The notes under the pieces were generated by a model that did no database searches, was not told the DNA's origin, and worked only from the letters and a program-made list of their open reading frames with translations. Positions 1 through 6,058 of a DNA stretch of 6,493 nucleotides are shown here, piece after piece (the first letter of the stretch is position 1; each line of letters opens with the position of its first letter). Location: contig JAIRNN010000131.1 of assembly GCA_031257995.1 (NCBI GenBank), positions 1 to 6,493 on the forward strand, written 5' to 3'. This stretch comes from Spirochaetaceae bacterium. Lineage in GTDB: Bacteria; Spirochaetota; Spirochaetia; Treponematales; Breznakiellaceae. The position numbers and the translations under genes are program-made.

Positions 1-30
1 TTCCCGCGTTACCGGTTTCTTTTCACTCAT
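1..30 (-). CDS. Possible 5' end of a divergent gene, cut by the window edge
   Basis: Reading leftward from an ATG at 30-28 gives ten open codons, MSEKKPVTRE, up to the window edge. The charged, hydrophilic start resembles the N-terminus of a cytoplasmic bacterial protein. A G-run lies about 8 bases upstream of the ATG, and a stronger GGAGG lies further away (rc of 51-55). That GGAGG abuts another ATG whose frame closes after seven codons, and its stop overlaps the ATG at 30. A TetR-type regulator commonly sits divergently beside an RND exporter, and 'KPVTRE' would suit the start of one, but ten residues cannot establish a family. The identity is a guess; only the open frame and its position are observed. 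Confidence 0.33.
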   Translation of the reverse strand, partial: MSEKKPVTRE

Positions 31-126
31 TTGTAACCCCGTTTGGGCATCCTCCAGATACCCTTTCGTTTAATTTAGGTTACCTTTTCTTTCTGTCTCA
101 AACCCGGCCTTTCGGTTACATTTTCG
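31..126. promoter_or_regulatory. Divergent intergenic region with repeated GGTTAC sites
   Basis: This region separates the leftward gene start from the RND gene and should hold promoters for both. GGTTACA occurs at 114-120 on the plus strand and at 32-38 on the minus strand. Between them is the near-palindrome AGGTTACCT at 77-85. A related GTTACC lies at 8-13, inside the leftward gene. Such repetition could mark operator half-sites for a local regulator. A possible leftward promoter is TTGAGA (rc of 96-101), an 18-base spacer, and TAAATT (rc of 72-77). No convincing rightward promoter was found. All regulatory assignments here are inference. Confidence 0.28.
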
Positions 127-187
127 ATGTCTCACTGCGGGGCATTGACAAAGGCGCGGGTCGCGGGCATGATAGGGAAAGAGGTGT

Positions 188-194
188 GGAGGGG
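188..194 (+). promoter_or_regulatory. Ribosome binding site favouring the TTG start at 199
   Basis: GGAGGGG at 188-194 lies directly upstream of an in-frame TTG at 199, with six bases between the GGAGG core and the codon. Neither of the in-frame ATGs further upstream (127 and 169) has a comparable Shine-Dalgarno sequence. This is the reason the TTG start is preferred for the RND exporter. Confidence 0.5.
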
Positions 195-198
195 AAAC

Positions 199-2625
199 TT
201 GAGTAACGTGGTGGCGGGGTTTATCGGCGGACATCCTAAGGCGGTCATTGTGGCGACGCTGGCGGTGACGCTTTTTTTTGCGTTGTGGATACCTAAGGCG
301 GAATTGGACAATGACAATTACCGGTTTGTGCCGGGAGGCGATCCGGCGTTGCGGACATCGCAGCGGATTGACGACACGTTTGCAAACACGAACTATATTC
401 TGGTCGGGCTGGATCGGACGGATGGGACGATCTTTGACACGGATTTCCTCGACCTGCTCATCAATTACACCGAGCGGGTCGAGATGATCGAGGTCGTTGA
501 GCGCGTCCAGTCGCTGGTTACATCCGATTATATCTACGGCGAGGATGACGCAGTTATCGTTGAGCCGCTTGTTCCGGACGGGTATTTCGGTGACGAGATG
601 GCTGGGGCACTTCGAGAGAAGGTGCTGTCGTGGGATTTTTACGACAAGACGCTGGTTTCCCAGGGCCTGTCCGCGACACAGATCTTGATTACGCTGAATG
701 ATTATGAGTCTGATGATGACATGCGGAGAAAGGCCGAGGCCGACAGTTATCTGCTCATCCGAGACATAGCCGAGGAGACGTTTCGCGGCGAGGCAAACGT
801 GTATGTCTCTGGCCTTCCGGTGATCAGCGCGTCGATCAACGAGTCGGTGAAGGCGGACTTGCTCTTTCTTCTGCCGCTGGTCATCGTCGTTGTGCTGGTC
901 ATCATGTATCTGCCGCTCAAGTCGGTGAAGGCGGTACTGTACGCGCTGCTTCCCGTTCTTGTTTCGATTGTCTGTACGATGGGCGCGATGCCGCTTTTCA
1001 ACGTGAAGCTGTCGGTGATCAGTACCGTGATCCCGGTCGTGCTGGTCGCCGTCGGCAACTCGTACGGACTGCACATCATCATCCACTATCTTGACGGGTT
1101 AAGAGGCAGCGGATTAAGGCGGGGCAACAGCAGGGGAGACTTTGAAGCGCACAAGGCGTTTACGCTTGAGGTTCTGAAAACCGTTTGGACACCGATTCTG
1201 CTGGCGATGCTGACGACGCTGGTGAGTTTTCTTGCCTTTTGTTGGACGAGGGTGCTGCCAATACGGGAATTCGGCATTTTTGCCGCATTCGGTGTCTTTG
1301 TCGCATATCTCACCTCGGTAACATTCCTTCCCGCCGTGATTATCCTCGCAAAACCGGTGATAACGTTCAAGGGGAGTGCGGTTTCCGGAAATGTGGATGG
1401 TTCGATGACCGGAACGATGATCGGTTCGATAGCCGGTTCAAAGCGGGATACGCTTGCCAGAGTCTTCGCGGCGGTGGTTACCCGGAAGAAGGCGGTCGTT
1501 TTCCTGGTAAGCGGGGCACTTATCGCCGTGTCGGTCGTCGGGTCGTTCAAGCTGATTGTCGATAACATATTCATCGAATACTTTCGCCGCGACACGATCA
1601 TCGTCAAATCGGACGAGTTTATCCGCCGGGAATTCGGCGGCTCCAAAGTTGTCAGCGTGATGCTGGAAACGGACACGCCTGAGCTTATGCTCCATCCCGA
1701 CACACTTTCGGCATTGGACAACCTCAATACCTATCTCGTGGGAAACGTGCCGGGCACCGGCAAGGTGATGAGTTACACCAGTTTCATCAAGCGGATGAAC
1801 CAAGTGCTCTACGCGGGCAACAACGACCTGTCGTACTACGAGATCCCTTCTTCGCCCGAACGCTACGGGAAAAACGACAAGGACGAGCTGGGCGGCCTCA
1901 TCGCAAACTATCTCTTTTTCCTCACCGACGCGGCCTCGTCCTATTCAAACGACCCGTTTGAGCCGACCGCAATCCGCAGCATCGTCCAGTTATCAACCCT
2001 GGGCGAACGGGACACCAACGCCGTTGTCTCCGCGATAAACGCATACGTCGCGGAACACTTTCCCCCATACATCACCGTTACCGTCGGCGGTCCCTCCCTC
2101 GTGGAAATCTCCACCAACCGCTTCGTCGTGCAGTCCGTCTGGACCTCGATGGTGATCGCGTTTATCGGCCTCTTCATCATCGTCGCTTGGGTCAACAGGT
2201 CAATCGCCGTGGGCTTTCTCGGCGTTCTCCCACTCTTCATCGTCATCGTCATCAACTTCGCCGTGATGGGCATCGCCGGGATCAAACTCAACATCGGCAC
2301 CGCGATGATATTCAGCCTCGCGATGGGCATCGGCATCGACTATACCATCCACTTCCTCGAAGCGATGAAACGTACCCTGCGCGAAGATCCCCAAACCTTT
2401 CTGGAAGCGTCTTATCGCACGTCCGGTATCGCGATCATCACCGACGCGGTCTCAACCGGCGCGGGCTTTGCCGTGCTGCTCTTTTCCCGCTTCGTGATGC
2501 TCGCCCAATTTGGCGCGCTGGTAAGCCTCTCGCTGATCAACAGCGCGTTGGTCGGCCTCTTCCTGATGCCGGCGTTACTGCTCGTGATGAAACCCCGGTT
2601 TTATAGGGCGAGCAATAAAAAATAA
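199..2625 (+). CDS. RND superfamily exporter, MMPL/COG1033 type
   Basis: Proton-driven inner-membrane exporter of the RND superfamily (MMPL/SSD-like branch); the substrate cannot be told from sequence. Residues are numbered from the TTG at 199 (808 aa). The halves repeat the same plan. Membrane segment 1 is at ~15-31, followed by a periplasmic domain (~32-217). Segments 2-6 lie at ~220-384. A Gly/Ser-rich cytoplasmic linker (~390-416) precedes segment 7 (~430-452). A second periplasmic domain (~455-640) leads to segments 8-12 (~645-798). Segment 10 carries GIDYTIHF, with the Asp-Tyr pair (D714, Y715) matching the proton-relay pair of MmpL-type proteins. The equivalent place in segment 4 reads GNSYGLHI, so Asn287 replaces the Asp. 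Start choice: an ATG at 127 and another at 169 are in frame but lack ribosome binding sites, and the TTG at 199 has GGAGGGG. Starting there also gives the short N-terminus typical of the family. Codon choice shifts from G-ending to C-ending along the gene. Family call firm, substrate unknown. An outer-membrane partner or adaptor is not encoded here. Confidence 0.93.
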   Translation: MSNVVAGFIGGHPKAVIVATLAVTLFFALWIPKAELDNDNYRFVPGGDPALRTSQRIDDTFANTNYILVGLDRTDGTIFDTDFLDLLINYTERVEMIEVVERVQSLVTSDYIYGEDDAVIVEPLVPDGYFGDEMAGALREKVLSWDFYDKTLVSQGLSATQILITLNDYESDDDMRRKAEADSYLLIRDIAEETFRGEANVYVSGLPVISASINESVKADLLFLLPLVIVVVLVIMYLPLKSVKAVLYALLPVLVSIVCTMGAMPLFNVKLSVISTVIPVVLVAVGNSYGLHIIIHYLDGLRGSGLRRGNSRGDFEAHKAFTLEVLKTVWTPILLAMLTTLVSFLAFCWTRVLPIREFGIFAAFGVFVAYLTSVTFLPAVIILAKPVITFKGSAVSGNVDGSMTGTMIGSIAGSKRDTLARVFAAVVTRKKAVVFLVSGALIAVSVVGSFKLIVDNIFIEYFRRDTIIVKSDEFIRREFGGSKVVSVMLETDTPELMLHPDTLSALDNLNTYLVGNVPGTGKVMSYTSFIKRMNQVLYAGNNDLSYYEIPSSPERYGKNDKDELGGLIANYLFFLTDAASSYSNDPFEPTAIRSIVQLSTLGERDTNAVVSAINAYVAEHFPPYITVTVGGPSLVEISTNRFVVQSVWTSMVIAFIGLFIIVAWVNRSIAVGFLGVLPLFIVIVINFAVMGIAGIKLNIGTAMIFSLAMGIGIDYTIHFLEAMKRTLREDPQTFLEASYRTSGIAIITDAVSTGAGFAVLLFSRFVMLAQFGALVSLSLINSALVGLFLMPALLLVMKPRFYRASNKK

Positions 2626-2652
2626 GAGGCGGAAGAGGGTATTCCAAAATCT

Positions 2653-2690
2653 ACGTTCATCTGTCCCATCCGTGTTCATCCATGGTTAAG
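2653..2690. repeat. Degenerate short repeat, 'TCATCCRTGG' type
   Basis: Three adjoining 9-10 base units can be read: TCATCTGTCC (2657-2666), CATCCGTGT (2667-2675) and TCATCCATGG (2676-2685), followed by TTAA. On the other strand it reads as units of ACRGATGAAC. From memory, sequences built like this (TTCATCCGTGGTTAA and its complement) recur between genes in many unrelated bacteria and have no agreed function. I could not check that here. It lies in non-coding DNA after the RND stop and before the VanY promoter. It has no ORF and no clear hairpin. Confidence 0.5.
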
Positions 2691-2706
2691 CGTGATTAAA
2701 GCGGCC

Positions 2707-2718
2707 GTCTCAAACCCG
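2707..2718. repeat. Intergenic motif GTCTCAAACCCG (copy 2 of 3)
   Basis: The 12-mer here is identical to one at 95-106, upstream of the RND gene. A variant, GTTTCAAACCTTG, lies at 6056-6068 upstream of pduL. Copies 2 and 3 are both preceded by GCGGC (2701-2705 and 6050-6054). All three are in gaps between genes. Function unknown; it could be part of a dispersed repeat or, on the minus strand, supply a -35-like TTGAGA/TTGAAA. Confidence 0.45.
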
Positions 2719-2724
2719 CCTCCC

Positions 2725-2753
2725 TTCATAATCCGCCCCAAATAGGGTATGAT
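2725..2753 (+). promoter_or_regulatory. Candidate sigma-70-type promoter for vanY
   Basis: TTCATA (2725-2730), a 17-base spacer and TATGAT (2748-2753) match the -35 and -10 consensus at four and five of six positions. Transcription would start about 6-8 bases after the -10 box, at roughly 2759-2761, which is the VanY start codon. The mRNA may therefore be leaderless. This is a pattern match only. Confidence 0.45.
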
Positions 2754-2759
2754 GTCCCC

Positions 2760-3611
2760 ATGCGTGGATATGACTGGCTTGTGTGTGGGCTCCTTCTGGG
2801 GATATTGTTCTTGAGCGAATGCCGTAAAACGGAGGCGCAATCCCCGGATGCGGCTTCTCCAGACGTGAATAACGTGAAGGCAAGCGAAAACGAGGCGCAA
2901 AGCGGCGTGAGCATAGCGCTTACCCCAATCGCGCGCGCCCTGAAAGAGGCGGGGACTCCGGCCCACCTCAGCGCGAACATCCTTGAGGCGGCGGAAAACG
3001 GTTCGTTTGCGGACGATTTGGCTGCGGTCACCGCCGGAGACCCCTTCTTATACCTGCTTGTCGATAAGACCCACCCGTTGCCGCCGGGATATGAGCCCGA
3101 CGACCTCGTTCCACTGCAAAACGGCGCGTACCGCATAGGCCGTAACGACCTGTCGCTCCGGCGTGAGGCGGAAGCGAGCCTAAACGAGATGGCGGGAGCG
3201 GCGCGTGCGGAGGGTGTAACGCTCTTGGCCTCGTCGAGTTACCGGTCGGAAGCGTACCAGAAGGAAGTCTACGAACGCAACGTCCGCCAGTCAGGACAGC
3301 AAACCGCCGATCGCGAAAGCGCCCGCCCCGGGCACAGCCAGCACCAGACCGGCCTTGTGATCGACTTCGGCTCTATCACCGACGCGTTCGCCGAGACTGC
3401 CGCCGGAAAATGGCTGCTACAAAACGCCTCCCGCTTCGGCTGGAGCCTCTCGTTCCCCGACGGCTATGAAACAATCACAGGCTATCGCTGGGAAAGCTGG
3501 CACTATCGCTATGTCGGTCTGCCCCTCGCCGCCTTCATCGACACCTATTTCGGCGGCATCCAGCAGTATGCGCTTGAATTCGTCCACGCTTACACCGGAG
3601 GTTTGCGGTGA
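2760..3611 (+). CDS. vanY: VanY-type D-alanyl-D-alanine carboxypeptidase (peptidase M15B)
   Basis: Zinc peptidase that removes the terminal D-Ala from peptidoglycan stem pentapeptides outside the inner membrane, limiting 4-3 cross-linking. The 283-residue protein has a basic start, a hydrophobic stretch (residues 6-19) and a Cys at 21. The lipobox-like LSEC has an unusual Glu before the Cys, so it may be a lipoprotein or be cut by signal peptidase I after TEA (26). A low-complexity linker follows (27-50). The catalytic domain has YLLVDK (98-103), SSYRS (159-163), the SxHxxGxxxD motif (S193, H195, G198, D202) and WESWHYR (244-250). By family knowledge the zinc ligands are H195, D202 and H248, and the catalytic base is E245; all are present, so it should be active. 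No strong Shine-Dalgarno precedes the ATG, fitting a leaderless message. The stop overlaps the next gene's start. Alone, without vanA/vanB ligases, it is more likely a housekeeping carboxypeptidase than a vancomycin-resistance gene. Confidence 0.9.
   Translation: MRGYDWLVCGLLLGILFLSECRKTEAQSPDAASPDVNNVKASENEAQSGVSIALTPIARALKEAGTPAHLSANILEAAENGSFADDLAAVTAGDPFLYLLVDKTHPLPPGYEPDDLVPLQNGAYRIGRNDLSLRREAEASLNEMAGAARAEGVTLLASSSYRSEAYQKEVYERNVRQSGQQTADRESARPGHSQHQTGLVIDFGSITDAFAETAAGKWLLQNASRFGWSLSFPDGYETITGYRWESWHYRYVGLPLAAFIDTYFGGIQQYALEFVHAYTGGLR
3597..3601 (+). promoter_or_regulatory. Ribosome binding site inside the end of vanY
   Basis: GGAGG at 3597-3601 lies six bases before a GTG at 3608 and nine bases before an ATG at 3611. 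The VanY stop TGA (3609-3611) shares its A with that ATG (TGATG). This arrangement is typical of translational coupling and is the main argument for translation starting here rather than at 3941. Confidence 0.5.
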
Positions 3612-5323
3612 TGGACGAGGCACTCACCAATCCTCCCCGTCTAAAAAAAGAAAAAGGGGGGGACGCCCAATACCTCGCGCGAAACATTGAGCGCGTTTTG
3701 GCATTTTTGCGACACGGCGTGGGCCCCAAAAATGCTCCACCGCAGATAAATGCAACAGGGCCCGTCTCCCCTTCGCTCCAGCCCTGCGGTCTTCCGCTAC
3801 CCCCTCTGCGGGAGACACCCCACCCCCGGCCTGTATCAAGGCACGGAATTTTGCCCGACGCTGCCTTCACGCATAAGGAGGCATCTCATTCGCCTAACGA
3901 TGCGCCTGACTATATGCCTGAAGGCCGTGCAAGCGCCGTCATGCAAGCGACCCACGACAAGCGAACGATAAAGCGTCATGCGCCCCTTCTTTGCCGGTTC
4001 TTTTTGGGCCTGTTGCTGATGACGGCGGGAATGGGCGTTTTCCCCCAGTCAACACGGCAATCGGTACGACAAAACGAAACCGCTTCGTTCAACACGATAA
4101 AAGCTGGCCTCGACGAAAGAAATATCGAGTATATAGAAAGAAATCTGCTCGCCGAATACGGCGTTTTCGGAAAATCCCTCTTTACCGGCAACGCCGCCCC
4201 GCAGGAAAATCCTTTTATCTTTGTGTTTCCCGTTCTTGACTGCCGTATCGAACTCGCGTTTTCCCTGCTTGATGCGGCGGCGGGCTTGATGCCCGATGGT
4301 GCCGAACATAACGAGGCGGCCCCGAACGTTGCCTTTCTGGGAGATGTCTGGTCGGCTTCAAACGCCTCGTTCAACGATCTGCTGGAGAGCCTTGACCATC
4401 CGGAAAACGCCATGCTCATGTATATGAGCCGCACAGAAGACGGCTCCCTTGCCGTCACGTTTTTTCAGGGCACGGTAAAAAACCCGTTCCACCTGACCGG
4501 AACCTTCGCCCAATACCTTGAATCATGGAACGTCCCGTTTTCGTTTTTTGAAAAAACCGTACTAGAAAAAACGGCGAACGACGAAACCATTTCCGGCAAA
4601 ACCATTGTGATCTCGCCCGATGTTTTTCGCGACACGAATAGTCTGACCGCCTGTCTTTTGGATTTCGCCGCAACAAACCCCCGGCCCGAAATAGATCCCG
4701 ACACGCATTATATCGTGGCGGATTTTCGGGGCCGGAAAATTATCCTCAGCAATCTATCCATTCTGTTAATTATACTCGCAGGTTCCGCCGGACTCTTGTT
4801 CGTCAATCTTTTTTTCGCGGTCATCTTTACCAAGAAAAGAGTGTTCATCATCGCGCTGGCCCTTTTCTTTGCCTTTGCCGCCGTCCTCGTCCTCCGCAAC
4901 CCGCTTCGGTCGCTAAACAACCCCGCCTATATCCTCGCCGGAATCCCCGGTACAACCCCGCCTGCAACTCAACAGGATACCAGCCATCCCGTCACGGAAC
5001 CAATTGTCGAGGCGAAAGAGACGGTTTTTCTGGACCGTATCACCTACACGATCAAAGCCGAATACCCAAACGAACCGTACCGGATCACGGTGTTCTATGA
5101 TTATGATATAGGAAAAGACAGGCTGCCCGGCGAAGTGTACGAAACGCCGTTCCCCTACGAAGTCGAGGAGGGTCGTATCACCTTCATCCTCGGCGAATAC
5201 CCGCCCAACCCCCTCGAAGCGGAGATCTCCTTTCCCCGCACAGGCACCCTGAACATCGCCGCGTTTTTTGGCCCGGACGACACGATCCCCTCTGTCTGGA
5301 GGGAGGGGGAAACGAAAGAGTAG
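3611..5323 (+). CDS. Unrecognised envelope protein with three hydrophobic segments
   Basis: I do not recognise this protein. Counted from the ATG at 3611 it has 570 residues. Residues 1-110 are Pro/His/Arg-rich and look like chance translation of C-rich, hairpin-rich DNA. An n-region (TIKR, ~119-122) and a hydrophobic stretch (~126-145) then look like a signal peptide, so the functional protein may start at the ATG at 3941, giving 460 residues, though that ATG has no good ribosome binding site. Next is a soluble, probably extracytoplasmic domain (~149-375) containing NPFIFVFPVL, VAFLGDVW and DTNSLTACLLDFA. Two close membrane segments (~378-406 and ~410-429, joined by TKKR) precede a Thr/Pro linker and a C-terminal, probably beta-rich domain (~468-556). 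The soluble domain vaguely recalls degenerate M28 aminopeptidase-like proteins of spirochaetes, but I see no set of metal ligands, so this is weak. Overlap with vanY suggests co-expression and an envelope role. The coding status of 3941-5323 is well supported; the start is not. Confidence 0.75.
   Translation: MDEALTNPPRLKKEKGGDAQYLARNIERVLAFLRHGVGPKNAPPQINATGPVSPSLQPCGLPLPPLRETPHPRPVSRHGILPDAAFTHKEASHSPNDAPDYMPEGRASAVMQATHDKRTIKRHAPLLCRFFLGLLLMTAGMGVFPQSTRQSVRQNETASFNTIKAGLDERNIEYIERNLLAEYGVFGKSLFTGNAAPQENPFIFVFPVLDCRIELAFSLLDAAAGLMPDGAEHNEAAPNVAFLGDVWSASNASFNDLLESLDHPENAMLMYMSRTEDGSLAVTFFQGTVKNPFHLTGTFAQYLESWNVPFSFFEKTVLEKTANDETISGKTIVISPDVFRDTNSLTACLLDFAATNPRPEIDPDTHYIVADFRGRKIILSNLSILLIILAGSAGLLFVNLFFAVIFTKKRVFIIALALFFAFAAVLVLRNPLRSLNNPAYILAGIPGTTPPATQQDTSHPVTEPIVEAKETVFLDRITYTIKAEYPNEPYRITVFYDYDIGKDRLPGEVYETPFPYEVEEGRITFILGEYPPNPLEAEISFPRTGTLNIAAFFGPDDTIPSVWREGETKE
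3701..3735. repeat. Inverted repeat, 9-bp perfect arms
   Basis: GCATTTTTG (3701-3709) and CAAAAATGC (3727-3735) are exact reverse complements around a 17-base loop. The loop itself holds CAC/GTG. No T-run follows on either strand, so it is not a typical intrinsic terminator. It lies inside the doubtful N-terminal part of the downstream ORF. Confidence 0.6.
3764..3816. repeat. Inverted repeat with 7-bp outer arms and inner hairpin
   Basis: GTCTCCC (3764-3770) pairs with GGGAGAC (3810-3816). Inside is a second small hairpin, GCGG-TCTT-CCGC (3786-3797). Together with the repeat at 3701-3735 this makes a compact structured segment. The structure is seen directly; its role is unknown. Confidence 0.5.
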
Positions 5324-5340
5324 CAACAGACGGCGGGAAT

Positions 5341-5361
5341 TTCATCGGCGGCCGTGATGAA
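5341..5361. repeat. Small inverted repeat between convergent genes
   Basis: TTCATC (5341-5346) and GATGAA (5356-5361) form a 6-bp stem around a 9-base GC-rich loop in the 65-base gap between the converging stops at 5323 and 5389. It could slow or end transcription from either side, but no T-run follows in either direction, so I do not call it a terminator. Confidence 0.3.
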
Positions 5362-5388
5362 GGCTCCAGGCATTGCGGGAACATCCGC

Positions 5389-5967
5389 TTACTTCTTGCC
5401 GGTAATCTCGACCAGATCGCCGTTCGCAAGACCGGCCGCGTTCCCTTCATCCGTGTCAACATGCATCTCGCAGATATGGGCGTCGCCTGAACGAATCAGC
5501 ACGTCCTCAAAGATCAGCGGCCTGGTACCGGATGTTTTGACCGTTACCCAGTCCTTGTCCTTGACTCCCGCCTCGGCGGCCTGAGACGGCGACAGATGAA
5601 TATGGCGTAACGCGATGATGGCACCCTTCGTAAGCGTAACCTCGCCGGATGGCCCGACGAGTTTCACGCCGGGACTTCCATCCAGTACGCCCGATTCCCT
5701 GACCGGAAGTTTAAGTCCGATCGTTCGCGCATCGGTCATCGCAAGCTCAACCTGCGACTCCTTGCGTGTCGGCCCCAAAACGCGAATCCCTTTCAGCGTC
5801 CCTTTAGGTCCCACGATATCGACCAGCTCCTCTGCCGCAAACTGCCCCGGCTGTTTTAGCTCTTTCTTCACCGTCAGCCTATGCCCCGTCCCAAACAACG
5901 CCGCAAGATCAGCTTCACTGAGATGCAGATGTTTGTTGGAAATCCCAATTTCAACCTTATAACCCAT
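5389..5967 (-). CDS. pduL: PduL-type phosphate acyltransferase (phosphotransacylase)
   Basis: Converts acetyl-CoA or propionyl-CoA plus phosphate into the acyl phosphate and CoA, which acetate or propionate kinase then uses to make ATP. The 192-residue protein shows the two half-domains of the PduL family. The first opens with ISNKHLHLS (10-17; H13, H15) and KQPGQFAAEE (38-47). The second has RHIHLSP (121-127; H122, H124) and EMHVDTDEGNAAG (167-179; H169). These His residues match the family's zinc sites. It starts directly at the catalytic domain with no N-terminal encapsulation peptide, and no microcompartment shell genes are nearby. It is therefore probably cytosolic and serves general fermentation, as a stand-in for the unrelated Pta enzyme. 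The ATG at 5967 is supported by AAGGGAG seven bases upstream. The gene appears to be transcribed alone, converging on the preceding gene with a 65-base gap. Family call is firm; acetyl versus propionyl preference cannot be read from sequence. Confidence 0.95.
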   Translation of the reverse strand: MGYKVEIGISNKHLHLSEADLAALFGTGHRLTVKKELKQPGQFAAEELVDIVGPKGTLKGIRVLGPTRKESQVELAMTDARTIGLKLPVRESGVLDGSPGVKLVGPSGEVTLTKGAIIALRHIHLSPSQAAEAGVKDKDWVTVKTSGTRPLIFEDVLIRSGDAHICEMHVDTDEGNAAGLANGDLVEITGKK

Positions 5968-5974
5968 GTTGATT

Positions 5975-5981
5975 CTCCCTT
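5975..5981 (-). promoter_or_regulatory. Ribosome binding site of pduL
   Basis: AAGGGAG on the minus strand lies seven bases before the ATG at 5967-5965. This is good spacing and fixes the start. Confidence 0.7.
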
Positions 5982-5996
5982 AAAAAAGTCATCGTT

Positions 5997-6025
5997 ATTA
6001 TGTCATGATTAGGGTACAAAGTCCA
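5997..6025 (-). promoter_or_regulatory. Candidate promoter of pduL
   Basis: On the minus strand TGGACT (6025-6020), a 17-base spacer and CATAAT (6002-5997) match the sigma-70 consensus at four and five of six positions. They would give a leader of roughly 20-25 bases. An alternative further upstream is TTGAAA with TAAAAT at a 19-base spacing, where the -35 box falls in the intergenic TTTCAAACC motif. Neither is proven. Confidence 0.4.
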
Positions 6026-6058
6026 TAGCCTATTTTACTGTTCATAAATGCGGCTGTT

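Larger units (their letters stand above)
3612..3940. other. C-rich, hairpin-rich segment read through by the downstream ORF
   Basis: This 329-base stretch stays open in the frame of the downstream gene, but also in several other frames on both strands. Its composition is odd: a 21-base purine run (3643-3663: A7, G, A5, G7, A), two GGGCCC sites (3721-3726, 3758-3763) and C-rich blocks. It contains two clear inverted repeats (3701-3735 and 3764-3816) and a weaker one, CGCGC/GCGCG (3676-3680 and 3691-3695) followed by TTTT. A strong AAGGAGG (3875-3881) has no ATG, GTG or TTG in the downstream gene's frame at usable distance. I infer an inserted repeat-like element, not conserved protein sequence. 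Confidence 0.5.

Noticed and set aside
70..1086. Long minus-strand open frame (338 codons) opposite the RND gene
   Set aside because: Its product is dominated by His, Arg, Asp and Gln with no domain or membrane pattern. It lies exactly antisense to the clearly real exporter and is its shadow in GC-rich DNA.
1399..1436. Tandem repeat GGTTCGAT..CCGG in the RND linker (24-base spacing)
   Set aside because: Two imperfect copies encoding a Gly/Ser/Met linker. Ordinary low-complexity coding sequence.
2760..3611. Vancomycin-resistance cluster
   Set aside because: No VanR/S, VanH, VanA/B or VanX genes are present. A lone VanY-type carboxypeptidase is common in ordinary wall metabolism.
3676..3699. 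CGCGC/GCGCG stem followed by TTTT as a terminator of vanY
   Set aside because: Only 5 bp with a 10-base loop and four Ts; the downstream frame stays open through it.
3535..3870. 111-codon minus-strand frame across the hairpin-rich segment
   Set aside because: Gly/Arg-rich translation of C-rich DNA, overlapping the end of vanY; no start signal and no recognisable feature.
3875..3971. Small ORF after the AAGGAGG at 3875-3881
   Set aside because: It would need an ATT start at 3888 or an ATG 18 bases away at 3900, and gives only about 23 residues after that ATG. Too weak to call a leader peptide.
5341..5361. Bidirectional terminator between the convergent genes
   Set aside because: The 6-bp stem is real but neither side has a T-run, so it is kept only as an inverted repeat.
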